Part shown: positions 47,641-58,839 of the stretch, in pieces
How positions within the stretch are numbered: position 1 is the stretch's first letter
Layout of the letters: every line of letters begins with the position of its first letter
NCBI RefSeq assembly: GCF_000001735.4
Contig: NC_003071.7
Location: forward strand, 19,381,443 to 19,445,442
Length of the DNA stretch: 64,000 nucleotides
DNA from: Arabidopsis thaliana
Taxonomy: Eukaryota > Streptophyta > Magnoliopsida > Brassicales > Brassicaceae
Reading direction: 5' to 3'
Translations under genes and position numbers: made by a program
Notes under the pieces: generated by a model
The model's input: the letters and a program-made list of their open reading frames with translations, nothing else
Told to the model about the DNA's origin: nothing
The model's database searches: none

Positions 47641-50175
47641 TCAATTATCCCAACCAGATCTTCTCTTCCTCTCTCTAGGCCGATTCTCAGAACTGCAACA
47701 GTAAGAGAAACAGGTCAATACTGTTACTATATATGTTACAACTTAAACAAAATAGTGAAGCTAAAAGGAATCAAACCTCTGTGAGTGATTCTGGCTGGAG
47801 TTGTGTGATGAGGCGTTTTGAGTAGGTGCTACTGGGGGAGCTTGACTCTGAGTTCTACCCATGTCTCCACCAATAGTACCACCTGAGACAAAGCCCATTA
47901 GGGATGGTCTCTTGTTTGGATAAGCTTGGTTTTGTGGATTTGATGGCGTTGCAGCGACAAAACTATTCTTGAATTGGGCCATTACTCCAGTTCTCACTGA
48001 ATTGATTGCCCCACTTCTACTTGGTGCAGCTTTAGAAGAAGGTGTCCTACTAGATTCCGAGCTAAATCCAATACCAAGACCAAAATCAACTCCACGTACT
48101 CCTTTGTTTCCACCACCTCCTCCTCGGCCTTTCTTACCTCCTTTTCTCCCGTCACGCTTGGACTTGAATCGTCCATCCTATTGATTTACAAAGGTAAAAT
48201 TTGAGGAGTTAGTAGAATGAACAATCTGGAAGATACAAGAAAGAAGGAGTTGTAATTACCTTCATGGCAAGATCTGTGAGTTCTGGAGGCACATTTTGAC
48301 CAGCAGCAACCAGACTGTTTACCAATTCACCAGCAAATCTAGCCTCTCTCTGCGTAACAAGTGTGTAGGCAACCCCATCTCTGTCACCGGCACGGCCTGT
48401 TCTACCAATACGATGTACATGCATGTCCATATCTTTTGCGATGTCATAGTTAACCACTGTCTTAAGCGATTTGATGTCAAGACCTCGGGCAGCAACATCA
48501 GTGGCAATCAGCACATGGTGAACTCCAGATTTGAACTTCTGCAGAGTTTCCATTCGTGATGCTTGGTCTTTATCACCGTGAAGAGCAGCAACTTTGAAGG
48601 AATTTAGAGTAAGTTGAGCTTCAATCTCATCAACAGTGGCCTTTTTAGATGCAAACACTAATACGTCACCCTCATCAATCATTCCAGGGAGCTTTTCAAG
48701 TAGCCAGGGAAGTTTTTCAGCATCAGAAGGTATGACATTGACAACCTGCGTAATATCTTCATTGGCCATCCCCACTTCACCAACTGTGACTCTAATAGGA
48801 TCTGAAAGGATTTCCCTAGCTAACTTTTCAACTTTCCAAGGCATAGTGGCTGAAAATAGTAAAGTCTGGCGATCAGGACGAATCTGGCCAACAATAGACC
48901 TTACTTGTGGCTCAAAGCCAAGGTCAAACATCCGATCTGCCTCATCAAGAACCAAATAACTGGCTCTCATCATTGTCAAAGCCTTCATCTTCAGCATGTC
49001 TATCAACCTTCCAGGAGTAGCAACAACTATTTCGCATCCTGCCTTGAGTTCCTTAAACTGTTCATGTTTAGACATTCCACCATACACAGCAGAGACTCGT
49101 AAGCCATATGCTTTCGAAAATTTCTTGGCTTCCAAGAAGATTTGATGAGCCAATTCTCTGGTTGGAGCACATATGACACCAATTGGACCTTCATCTCTCT
49201 GAAGTTCAGGCTGATCCATAATATGAACAATCATTGGAAGAACAAACGCTGCAGTCTTACCTGAACCAGTTTTGGCTATGCCAATAACATCTCGACCAGA
49301 CAACACAATAGGTAAAGCCTGACATTGGATTGCTGTAGGTTTTTCATAAGCTTGCTTTTTGATAGCACTCATAATCTGTGAGGAAAATCCACAATCCTCA
49401 AAGGTCTTAACTGGCCTATGAACATCAAAACCCGAGACCCGAATCCCTAATCTCTGACGGTAATCCGTGGTTTCTTGCTCAGTCATTCCTGGATTAAGAA
49501 ATTTAAACACTTTAGATGCAACACCTAACAACTATATATTAAAGCAAGTTAATTTAACGAATAGAGAAACTTGCCTGATATTGATTCTAGCTCCTCGTAA
49601 AAGTCCTTATTAATAGGTTCATAATCGATGGAGCTATGATCCAGAGCTGTAATAGGCTCAATCTTCCTTTTATCCACAACAATCGGATTATCATCGGAAT
49701 CATAATCTAGCATCCCTGCATCGACCGCCTTAGCTGCAGCATACACCTCCTCGTCGGAGTTATAACCGGCGTTAAGTGCATCGGCGGCTAGTGTCAGGCC
49801 CAAATCCTTCTTGGCCTTGAGGTAACTCTCAACAGGATCGTCATCGTCGTCCTTGTACCTCTCTAGTTTCTCCTTTGGCTTAGGAGGTGGAGCAGATTTC
49901 ATCTCCTGGTGAATTCCCTCCATAAAAGCATCTAATGGATCGATCTCATCAACCTCGCCACCGCTAGCCGCAGCAGAACCGCCTTCCTCAATATCTTCCT
50001 CAGCTTCTTCGTTTTCCATGTAATCAATGTTATCAAGATCGGCATCTTCGGAGTTGTCTCCGCCGCGAGACGAGGGAGGGACGTAGAGACGTTGCGGTGC
50101 TTGAGATCGCTCGAAACTGTAGCTAGTTTGCCGATTAATGCCGAATCCTTCCATTCCGAATTTGCGATTAGACAT
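47641..50175 (-). CDS. RH24: DEAD-box RNA helicase RH24
   Basis: Four exons (49575-50175, 48260-49488, 47777-48177, 47641-47692) give 761 codons, 760 aa. An acidic N terminus (NIDYMENEEAEEDIEEGG; YKDDDDDPVESYLKAKKD) precedes the Q motif (F..CGFSSQIMSAIKKQAYEK), I AKTGSGKT, Ia PTRELAHQ, II DEAD, III SAT, IV VLVFASKK, V ATDVAARGLD and VI HRIGRTGRAG. The C terminus is basic and glycine-rich (GRKGGKKGRGGGGGNKG), ending ERKRRSGWDN. It resembles the DDX42/PRP5-like branch linked to U2 snRNP, although RH24 itself is little studied. Intron 1 is GC-AG (CAG|GCAAGT on the minus strand at 49574); the length supports it. At2g47330. Its 3' end converges on CYP21-3 with only 243 bp between stops. Confidence 0.95.
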
Positions 50176-50725
50176 TCTTCACTTCGAATTTCGCTTCTCA
50201 GCTAGAGCTTTTAGCAAAGAGCTTAACTGTTGCCAATTACGACGAAATTTAGGGCTTCGTGTTTTTTCCCGGTGGTATGTAAAATCGGAGAGGAAGGAAA
50301 CAATCTCAAGTAAAATTATTTTCCCGGTTCACCGACTTGTCATCGTCTATACATTTGGGCCTCTAGTGGGCCTTTGTTTAGCATTTTTTTTTTTTTTTTC
50401 TAAGGGTCAATTTTTGTAAAACCACCCAATTAGTGGATTAGTGTTTTTTCTTTGTAACATTTATGGATTATAACATGTAATAATTAGATCAGATAAGATA
50501 ATTTTTATGCATTATTAATGGTTTTACTAGTAAGAATAATTATAGGGTTTAATTTTGGGTTTTGAGCAAAAATGAGCGCACCTTTTTAAAACCTCTCATG
50601 TAATTTAGCTTTTCCAAAATTTTGACACATTTAAAACCAGTCAATATATATAGTTAATAATTGTGTTGTGTACCTTTTAAATTCTTAATCATCACCAGTT
50701 AATTAAAAAAACTTTTGTTAAGAAA
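50176..50725. promoter_or_regulatory. RH24 promoter and PMEI-protein upstream region
   Basis: 550 bp between divergent genes. TGGGCC at 50356-50361 and again at 50367-50372 form a site II pair about 190 bp before the RH24 ATG. A run of T (50382-50399) follows. The right half is AT-rich, with TATATATAG (50645-50653) about 75 bp before the plus-strand ATG as a possible TATA box. Confidence 0.5.
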
Positions 50726-51574
50726 ATGGAGCCATACAAAGCAATTATCCTCATCGGAGTTACTGTTTGTTGTTATACATTCTCCGGCGTATCCAACGTC
50801 CACGCCACCGGCCGTTCAGTAGAAGAGACATCCCAAGTCCCTGCTTCCTCACCTGACCCTTCGCTCATCGAACCACCCGTATCATCAATCTCGGTCGTCC
50901 CAGCCTCCGCACCATCCCCCACCTCTGAAGACATTAACACCGGATCTAATTTAGCTCCCACGGCGGCAGTCTCCGCACCCGGACCATCCCAAGAAGACAT
51001 AGACATCAACTTCGACTCTGTCACAAACATAGCTGATCTAGCTCCTAAATTTGAACATATAAACAAATTCGATTTCTCGTCAATGAAAATCGACACGACG
51101 GCGAAAGATCTCTGCAAAAACACAGACTACAACAACGAATGCATCGCCGCGATTCTCCCGGATCTACAGAAACAAGCAGAAGGAGAAGGAGGAGACGGAG
51201 GAATTGCTCCTAAGGATGTGATGCGAATGGAAGCTGAATCTCTGTTAAAAAAAGCGAACGCGACTTTGGATTACGCGAAACGTGTGGTGGAAGATAGGAA
51301 AACGCCGATGCCGGTGAAAGAGGCGATGAGTGTTTGCGTCGAGAATTACGATTCGTTGATCTCAGGTCTTGAAGATGCGAAGATGGCCATGGAGGAGGGA
51401 GATTACGGGAGATTGGATTCGGTATTGAGTGCAGCCATCTCCGATGTGTCGACTTGTTCTGATAATTTCGTGGATATTCCTGATGTTGATTCGCCGACGG
51501 CGTCTCTTGATGATCTTATGAAGAAGCTTTGTAGCAACGTTTTGGCCATGTCTCAAAAGGTCCAGAACCGTTAG
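50726..51574 (+). CDS. Pectin methylesterase inhibitor domain protein with Pro/Ser-rich linker
   Basis: Single exon, 282 aa. A signal peptide (AIILIGVTVCCYTFSGVSNV, cut near HATG) is followed by about 85 residues rich in Ser, Pro, Ala and Thr (VPASSPDPSLIEPPVSS, SAPGPSQED), an arabinogalactan-like stretch. The PMEI domain (about 118-275) has the four expected cysteines: two in DLCKNTDYNNEC, then SVCVENYDSLISGLEDA, and VSTCSDNF, plus a late KLCSNVLA. Four-helix PMEI domains inhibit pectin methylesterases or invertases in the apoplast; which target this one has cannot be read from sequence. At2g47340 by order. The start is the first ATG after a short AT-rich leader. It has no introns, as usual for the family. 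Confidence 0.9.
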   Translation: MEPYKAIILIGVTVCCYTFSGVSNVHATGRSVEETSQVPASSPDPSLIEPPVSSISVVPASAPSPTSEDINTGSNLAPTAAVSAPGPSQEDIDINFDSVTNIADLAPKFEHINKFDFSSMKIDTTAKDLCKNTDYNNECIAAILPDLQKQAEGEGGDGGIAPKDVMRMEAESLLKKANATLDYAKRVVEDRKTPMPVKEAMSVCVENYDSLISGLEDAKMAMEEGDYGRLDSVLSAAISDVSTCSDNFVDIPDVDSPTASLDDLMKKLCSNVLAMSQKVQNR

Positions 51575-53060
51575 ATCCACTTATCATATGAACTTTTCAA
51601 AAAAATGTTTCGAAGTTTGAAATTTATATTATGTTATGTATATATACATCCATTTTTTTATCAACTTATATACATCAGTCCTTTTGCCACTTTAGCTAAA
51701 GTTAGCCAATTAAGCGGTAAGAAATCACTGATAAATTCTTAACATGAATTAGATACCAAATTTTAACTAATTTGTTGGATTAATCATAAGCTTTCACATA
51801 ATAAACATCATTTGAAAGATTTAAATACAGTTGATTTTGGGAAAAATGTCACAAAAATCTTCAACTTATTGAAAACGTTGATTTAAATCTTCGATGAAAC
51901 AAAATAAATATGAAACTTATATCGATTTTCCAAATAAATACTAAACTTTCGTTGATTATCTAAATAAATACTATAACCTCGCAATATTAGGCATATAGTT
52001 AAGTGGGATAACATATCCTATTATTAAAAAGATTAATTTTTTGTTAATATATTTGTTAATTAAAAATGACAACGTTCACTATAACAATAAAACACCGTCG
52101 TTTTGTCATAACGGCTCAATTAAATTCATTTATAATATTAATAAAAATAGTAAGTTCAATTAATTTTTCTTTGATTTTGTTATGCATCTTCTTAATAACA
52201 TCAGAACTAATCAGAACATCGGCGTCACGTGAGAAGAAAAACCACACGTGTCTTTTTGTGACATGACAGAAAGGGGCATGGGCTAACATACACTGATGTG
52301 CATCTTCTTAACATGCGCTGCATCGGCATGTCTAAACAAAACCAACGCAGCAGAAGAAAAAAAAAGAAACAAACGAGAGAGATAGATGAGAGTAGAGAAG
52401 AGGGATTAGCAAAAACCGATAAAAAAGGAAAGCGAGTTTATGCTCTGAGTCGGCTCACCGATTCTAGCTGTCGAAGAAGAGCGATAAAAAAGGGTTCTTT
52501 GAGCTTCTTTTTTTTTTGGTATATTTTTTTTTGTGTGTGGGTTGTTGGTGTCGAAATAGCAAAAAATGGTGAAGGAGGAGATAATAAGTCTCTCACCTCT
52601 TTACTACTTGTCTTCTTACGCTTTCTTCTTCTTAATTCTTTTTATTCCCAATTCTTCCCCTAACCCTAATTCTTCCTTGCTTCAATTCTCCCTTTTTCCC
52701 AACGATTCTTCTTATCATCATCGTCGTCGTCGTCTTCTCGATTCTCTCAATTCGTCTTTGCTGAGCAATCAAGGTATTCTTCGTGGCTTCTCTCTTGACT
52801 TGGTTTTGGTTATGTCCTGTTGATGATCGTATTGTTTAAAGTTTGTATTTTTCTGTGTTGGTTTAATCTTCGATTCGATCGTTTTAGTGTTGGTTTCAAT
52901 TCGTATAGAGTTGTGGATCCGCTATCTCTAGGAAAGTTTAGTGCTTGTTTGTATGTTCAATTGATTGATCTGAGATTCTGATGATGCACTCGTTGGATTT
53001 CAAATTGACAATCTCTGTTTGCTTAATTGGTGTAATGATTCTACATGTTTTGTTTCTCAG
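51575..53060. other. PMEI-protein 3' flank and HIT-gene leader
   Basis: 51575-52300 is AT-rich with no gene; AAACACCGTCGTTTT lies at 52090-52104. From about 52320 a purine-rich then CT-rich leader begins. A donor AAG|GTATTC (52774) and acceptor TTTCTCAG (ending 53060) mark a probable 287-bp 5' UTR intron of the HIT zinc finger gene. An 85-codon frame opens at 52566 inside that leader. Confidence 0.5.
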
Positions 53061-53145
53061 TATTGGAGATTGGGGAGTTCTCAGTTCATCAGTTAAGTAA
53101 TCTGTTAAGAGCGAAGAGCGTTTCTATGCCTATATATGCTCTACA

Positions 53146-55603
53146 ATGGAAGATAATGGTGTAGCTTATTGTGATGGTATGACGAATACTGTCAGGAAGA
53201 AACGTAGCCTCACTTGTCGTCGTCCTCGCCCTGAGGGATCCAGTGTTTTAACATCTTCAGATCGTTTCAGCAAGATCTCGAGTGATGATATACCTGCTTT
53301 TGATACTAACCCTAGAAGGAAAGAGTTTAGTCTTAGCCATTGTATATCGAGGGCTGAATCTATAGCAGAATCTGAAAGAGGAAACAATGATTTTAGGCGG
53401 AGAGAGATTATCAATAGAAATAAGCGTTCGACTGAAGGTGTTCTTGCACCTGCCAGCTCGAAATACCCTAGCCGGGAAGTTGAAGGTAACGGCATGATCA
53501 ATGGAAAGGGAACTGATTCGGGTGAATTAGAGGGAGAAACAAAGAGAATGAAGCTTAAGATTGGTGGTGTGAGCCGGCTAGTTCATGCTAATGGTTCATC
53601 TAGAAAGTCTTCAAAACCAGTGACTGATACTATTCGCTCCAACCATGATTTACAGGTGAATTGTCTTAATGTGGATATATTGACAATGCTTAAGTTGTTG
53701 AATTGTATCGCATCCGATAAGATTTATAGTACTTTGTATCATCCTATTGCATTGAGTATCTTTTTCGGTAAATGCTACGCTCTTTTCGGGCCTTACGGCC
53801 CATAATCTCCCCGCGGTTGGAGACCAGAGTTAGGTATAATTAGTCTATGATCCAAGGCTTGGGCTCAAATTAGTAAATGTTTACTGTTTATGGACAGGAA
53901 TCTGAAAATGTTTTCTTATGCATTTCGCGTTGGTGCTCCAGTGGAGAGGATTTAATCGTGTCTTAATTTCTGTGATGAAGAGCTTTCTTGACAGTTTAGA
54001 TTCTGTCAACTTTGATATCTTCTTACATTAAATTTTATTTAATTGCAGGAAAGTTCAGAAGATTGTAATTCCCCTCTAGATAAGAAGGCTGATCTTGAAG
54101 GAGTTACTTGGGATGCTGAGATAGACGGATCTATGACAGGGAGGAGAAAACAAGAGGAACCATCTGGCTTGGTTCGCAAGAGCAAACGAGCCCCAAAGAA
54201 ACGAGTTTTCGATAGCGATGACGACAGCGATGATGAGATCCGGTATTTGGAAAAGTTGAAATATAAGAGAGTCTCTGTGTGTAATGAGGATACTGAGTCT
54301 GGAAGGAAGCAGTTGACGCCATCTGGGATTACAAATGGAGAAAATTCCGGCAAGAAGAAAGCTGTGTCCGAACAGGCGTCCGAAGACATGGATTGTGCGG
54401 AGGAAATTGAAACGGCGTCTGATGAAAAAGAGATTGGTAATGATAATAAGAGGGAATCAACCATGACTAGTCGTCAGCGAGCCCTTGCTTCTGGCAGATC
54501 CAGCGCGATTGATTTTTCAGATGGATTACCTCCTACATCTAGAAGTAAGATTTTAATCCTTTGCTACTGCCACATAAATCTTTAGCAATTAGGGGTCATA
54601 ATGTATTGTGGTAACTTGTGTTGACAAATAGGGAAAAAGGAGACTCTTTCAGAAATGGAGCAGCAATTGAAGAAGGCAGAAGCTGCTCAAAGGCGAAAAG
54701 TTCAGATTGAGAAAGCTGCAAGGGAGTCTGAGGTTGGTGTGTTTTTCTTTTTCTTTCTCCATTGTGCTATACGCATTAACAAATTGGCTGATCACGAGAG
54801 GATGATCTTGGTTTTGTTTTCAAAGGAAGGGGCCATTAAAAAAATTCTAGGTCAAGATTCGAGCAGGAAGAAGCGTGGAGACAAAATAAAAAAACGACTT
54901 GATGATTTGGCTCAGGTATTGGGATTTAAGCACACGATAAACCACCTATTGCTAATGTATTCTTTCTTAGTCAAAATGAGATGCTGATAAAAAGTGACAT
55001 GCGTTTGCAGGAGAAGGCTGCACAAGAGGAGAGAGCCTCAACGTGCTGCATCAGAACAATAATGGGTCCTAATGGAACCACTGTTTCATTTCCCATTGAC
55101 AAAGTGCCTAGCCTGTTCGATCCCAAACCATCAGGGTATGCTATACTCTTTTCCTTCTCTCTCAATCTCTGTTTGTGGAATCAGACCAATTCATAATTCA
55201 ATGTCCCTTAATCTCGTAGCTGATTGGGTCTGGTTAATGTGAACAATCCTTAATCCTACACTTGCTATGTTATTGAGCCAGTATAAATAGTAGAGAATGC
55301 TTCAACTGTTTTGGATGTGGTAAAATTTAAGGAATGCTCTAGGATTCAGTTTCTACCCATTATTCTTTTGGTCTGTTGGTGGTGTTCTACATTCAAAAAG
55401 TCTAAAGGAATTTTACGATTTGAAATCTTATGATAACAATGTCAAGTACTATCTTTATCTGCAGTTATCCTCCTCCGCGGGAAAATTGTGTGGGTCCATC
55501 GTGCACCAATCCTTACAAGTATCGTGACTCGAAGACTAAAGTTCCTCTATGCAGTCTCAAATGCTACAAAGCGGTTCAGGGGCAACAGATTGCACCTCCT
55601 TAA
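53146..55603 (+). CDS. PAPA-1-like / HIT zinc finger protein (INO80 IES2-like)
   Basis: Six exons (53146-53655, 54049-54544, 54632-54732, 54826-54915, 55011-55135, 55465-55603) give 487 codons, 486 aa. The N half is charged and disordered with nuclear-type basic runs (VRKKRSLTCRRPRPEG; SKRAPKKRVFDSDDDSDDE). The middle, RQRALASGR, then LSEMEQQLKKAEAAQRRKVQ, is the PAPA-1 region of INO80 subunit B (IES2). The C terminus is a HIT zinc finger: CVGPSCTNPYKY and PLCSLKCYKAVQ. In yeast and animals IES2 binds the INO80 ATPase and stimulates nucleosome sliding, so a chromatin role is a fair inference. At2g47350 by order. The first ATG of the main frame at 53146 was chosen as the start. Confidence 0.9.
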
Positions 55604-56377
55604 GAGATATTGATATGATTTTTTTGATGGAAATGAGAAGAAGAACTTAGCTTCCTTACCTGATTTTATTGATGGTACAGAACTACAGAAAACAATTGTT
55701 TAGTACTTTGCTTTTAGACTTGTCTGATCATTTTGACTAGATATTGTTTTTCTCCCCTTTTCCTTTGTGACGAGATCGTGGCCGTCCATTGGCTTTTTCA
55801 CCAAACCATCACATCATAGCCGTTCTTATATACAAATCTTCAACGGCTATCTCTCCTAGATTTAAATAATAAAAGGGATACATTTGTTTTCTAAGACATG
55901 ATACGAAATGCTCTATTATTGGAAGCAAGCAAGTGCATCATCATGGATTACCACCAGTACGTCGTCGTTTCTGAGCTGTGTGTTTGCGTCTCTCCACTTA
56001 TGATTTCTTAACATTATCGTTCCTTCTCCATAATTGTTTTTGCAGTTGACAATTTGTATTAGGGACAAATGAAACTTAAATTACTTGGAAAGAATAAAGG
56101 CAATGATTTCTCATCACTCTTCTATCTGTTTTAATAATCAAGTAACCTTGTTATGCGTGTGTTGTTTAATACTATAATTTCCTCTAACAAAATGTATTTA
56201 ATTCTGTTTACATGAATGATTCTTTTTCATCAAACCTAACTTGAAACTATAGACATGGCACCCACTCCTTCATCTTTCCTTCAAACATAAACCTTCATTT
56301 TCTCTTATAATAAAACATATAAATAACTTTCTTTTATGTTTCTTAACTTCACAACAATTCCTCCACCTTAGATTAAG
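55604..56377. other. Interval between HIT protein and membrane protein genes
   Basis: 774 bp. The left third is 3' UTR; no coding region seen in the rest. TATAATAAAACATATAAATA (56307-56326) is a plausible TATA region about 55-70 bp before the next ATG. Confidence 0.45.
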
Positions 56378-57289
56378 ATGAGTTTCGCCGGCGGAAAGTG
56401 GCGGAAAGAGGCGGAGCAGCTGGTGGTTAAGCCTTTCCGGCTGGTGACAACAACTCTCCTCAGCCTTCTCCTTCCTCTCTCTTTCCTCCTCCTTAGTCGT
56501 CTCTCTTCAGCTTCTTTCCTCTTCTCCTTAACCAAATCTCAGCCGCAAACAGAGTCATCATTCTTCGTCTTCTCTCTGTTTCTTCGCGCGAATCCGGCGA
56601 TCGTATACGCTGTCGTTTCGTCAATAAGCGTTTACACTCTAGTTCTTGGCTTAACCACAAAGATCACAGCTACAGATCCAAAGCATTCGATTGCCTTTTA
56701 TCCACATGTCAGCATCGCGTGGCTTACACTCTTCCTTGTTCAAATCTCCGTCGGTATAGGCCTCGAAACAACGATCTCCAACGGTTTAATCATCGGAAGC
56801 GAACGCAATTTCTTGAGCAGGCTTGTGTTTTTCTTTGGTCTTCATGAGGTGATGCTTCTGTGGTATCGAGTGATCGTGAGACCGGTGGTGGATAACACGT
56901 TGTTAGGAGGAGAAGACGGTCAACGAAGAGAAGAGACGGTGGTGGAGAGGGTGGCTTTGGCCGTTAGCTGTGGGACCTTGTGGTGGTGGAAGCTTCGAGA
57001 TGAAGTAGAGGCTTTGGTTGGTGTGGCAGAGGCTAAAAGAGCATTGTTGTTGTTATTACCAATTGATGGTAATGTCAACGTTAGTTTTGATGTGGGAACA
57101 GTTGATTTTGTGAATTGGTGGCTATATTATATGGTTGTGACGATTGGTATGGTTAGGATCATTAAAGGGTCTTTGTGGTTTGGGATGATTTTGCTTTTCG
57201 AACAAGGTAGTAGAAGAAGAAATCCACGTGGAATTCCTACTGCTTCTTCTACTCTTCATTTTGATGATCAAGGTGACAATAAAGTGTAA
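56378..57289 (+). CDS. Plant membrane protein of unknown function
   Basis: Single exon, 303 aa. Hydrophobic segments: LVTTTLLSLLLPLSFLLLS (about 22-40), AIVYAVVSSISVYTLVLGL (about 74-92), SIAWLTLFLVQISVGIGLE (about 111-129), FLSRLVFFFGLHEVMLLWYR (about 145-164), WWLYYMVVTIGMVRIIKG (about 247-264) and FGMILLF. That gives five or six membrane passes with a cytosolic charged loop (GGEDGQRREETVVER). It begins MSFAGGKWRKEAEQLV, where plant homologues I recall as uncharacterised 'transmembrane proteins' are also conserved. I know no biochemical function. At2g47360 by order. Codon use and GC (about 50%) are those of an expressed gene. Confidence 0.88.
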   Translation: MSFAGGKWRKEAEQLVVKPFRLVTTTLLSLLLPLSFLLLSRLSSASFLFSLTKSQPQTESSFFVFSLFLRANPAIVYAVVSSISVYTLVLGLTTKITATDPKHSIAFYPHVSIAWLTLFLVQISVGIGLETTISNGLIIGSERNFLSRLVFFFGLHEVMLLWYRVIVRPVVDNTLLGGEDGQRREETVVERVALAVSCGTLWWWKLRDEVEALVGVAEAKRALLLLLPIDGNVNVSFDVGTVDFVNWWLYYMVVTIGMVRIIKGSLWFGMILLFEQGSRRRNPRGIPTASSTLHFDDQGDNKV

Positions 57290-57687
57290 GTAACAGAACA
57301 GTTGTCAAATTCAAATTATTTGAAAGTTTTATGCAAAATTTTGTATCAAACGTATAGTCTATGCGTTAAAAGATCTCTAGCAAAATTGACGATTCCAATT
57401 TATATACAAATTCATAATTTATTTTAGTCTATGACAAATTTGGTTGAAGTTCTTACACCAAAACGAAGTTCAAATTCCAAGGCTTTAAAAATCGTTGTAT
57501 GTCATAATAAATGAAAAATCAGACTATTTGTAATTAGAATGATGTTCAGATCTTATAATGAATGATTATCTAATAGATTAAAAGAGATTTGACAAAGACA
57601 AGCTCTACATCAGATTTGAGTAGAATCATAAAGAATGTATTACTACCAGAACTTAAAAAGAGATTACTACTACTACAAATAAAGAGT
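57290..57687. other. Convergent 3' region
   Basis: About 400 bp between the stops of the plus-strand membrane protein and the minus-strand SMP-30-like gene. AT-rich, no gene; two poly(A) regions expected. Confidence 0.5.
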
Positions 57688-58839
57688 CTAAAACACAGCT
57701 TCCACAAGTATGTGTCTCTTCTTAGACCCAAACCCAACAATGTGATTAAGATAAACTCTTCCTTCTTTAACAGTAGCCGACGAGACTAACCGATGAACCA
57801 TACCGCTGCTGAACCAACCCGTCACAGAAGCCGTCCGCCACCCGTCTGAACTCTCTACCAGTTTCGAAGACGGGCTACCTGAAAACACTCACAAATAGTC
57901 TACAGTCATTGGTAGAACTTTAAAAATCAAAACTGTACTAAAGAATAACTACCATTACCTGCAACAACAATCTTGGTTGGAGACAAGAACTCAAGCCCAT
58001 CACCAAACCTCAAAGACCCACCAGAAACGTCAATAACAGTGACTTTACTACTAACATCCCCATTGGTTACATCGATTTTGTATAAGAAACCGGAGAAAGT
58101 GTGGATGACGATAAGGAACCCCTCCGGGTGATAAACAATGCCGTTAAGAGAGACAAAGTTATTATACCAACCAGGTGTAGTGAAGAGAGGGCTTCTAATG
58201 GTGTACACTAGCTTTCCATTGACATCAACAACCCATATTTTACCTCCTTTTGCATCAGATACATAAGCATTTCCTTGTGTATCAACAGCTACATCGTCTG
58301 CGTATGTTATCTCTTTACCTACATTGCTTAAATCATTTGTTTGCTTAACCAACAAATGATTAGAGAGACATAAGCAGAGAAACTACAGAGAGCTTACTAT
58401 GGCTGCTAAGCACTGTGAGGAAGAGACGACGCCACGTGGACAAATCATAGGCCACTAAAGCACTATAACGATTTCCAAGCAAATCGCCGACAGCGAGGAG
58501 GAGACGGTTTCGGTGGCGGTCGATGACAAATCCGTTGGAAGAGTTACCGGCGAGGTCAACGTCTTTGACCAAAGTGACTTCCTTAAGAACGTCGTCGGAA
58601 TCTTTAGTAGGAACAAGCTCGCCGATACCGCCGCCGCCGTCCATGTAGGAAACGAGGAATCTCCGACCAACGTCGTCCCATTTGGCGCACTCGCGGAGGA
58701 AGCCGGAGCTGTGGTAAGAGATGACGTGCGTGGAAGGAACAGCTTTCTCTGAAGAGATAATATAAGCTATTGGAACGGCGGAGAGAATGAAGAAGAAGAG
58801 AGCGACGGAGTATTTGCCGGAGCAGCAGGACGGCGACAT
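57688..58839 (-). CDS. SMP-30/strictosidine-synthase-like beta-propeller protein
   Basis: Three exons: 58414-58839, then high end 58343 down to about 57959 (or 57953), then 57688-57878, giving about 333-335 aa. An N-terminal signal anchor (YSVALFFFILSAVPIAYIIS) is followed by propeller-blade text: GFLRECAKWDDVGRRFLVSY, EITYADDVAVDTQGNAYVSD, SLNGIVYHPEGFLIVIHT. These fit the calcium-dependent phosphotriesterase superfamily (SMP-30, paraoxonase, strictosidine synthase). The substrate is unknown. Intron 1 is the doubtful point: the obvious GTAAGC donor at 58397 gives a stop, whereas a weaker donor GTGCTT at 58413 keeps the frame (RRLFLT joined to QTNDLSNVGK). The intron 2 donor is ambiguous by six bases. 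At2g47370 by order. Confidence 0.82.
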
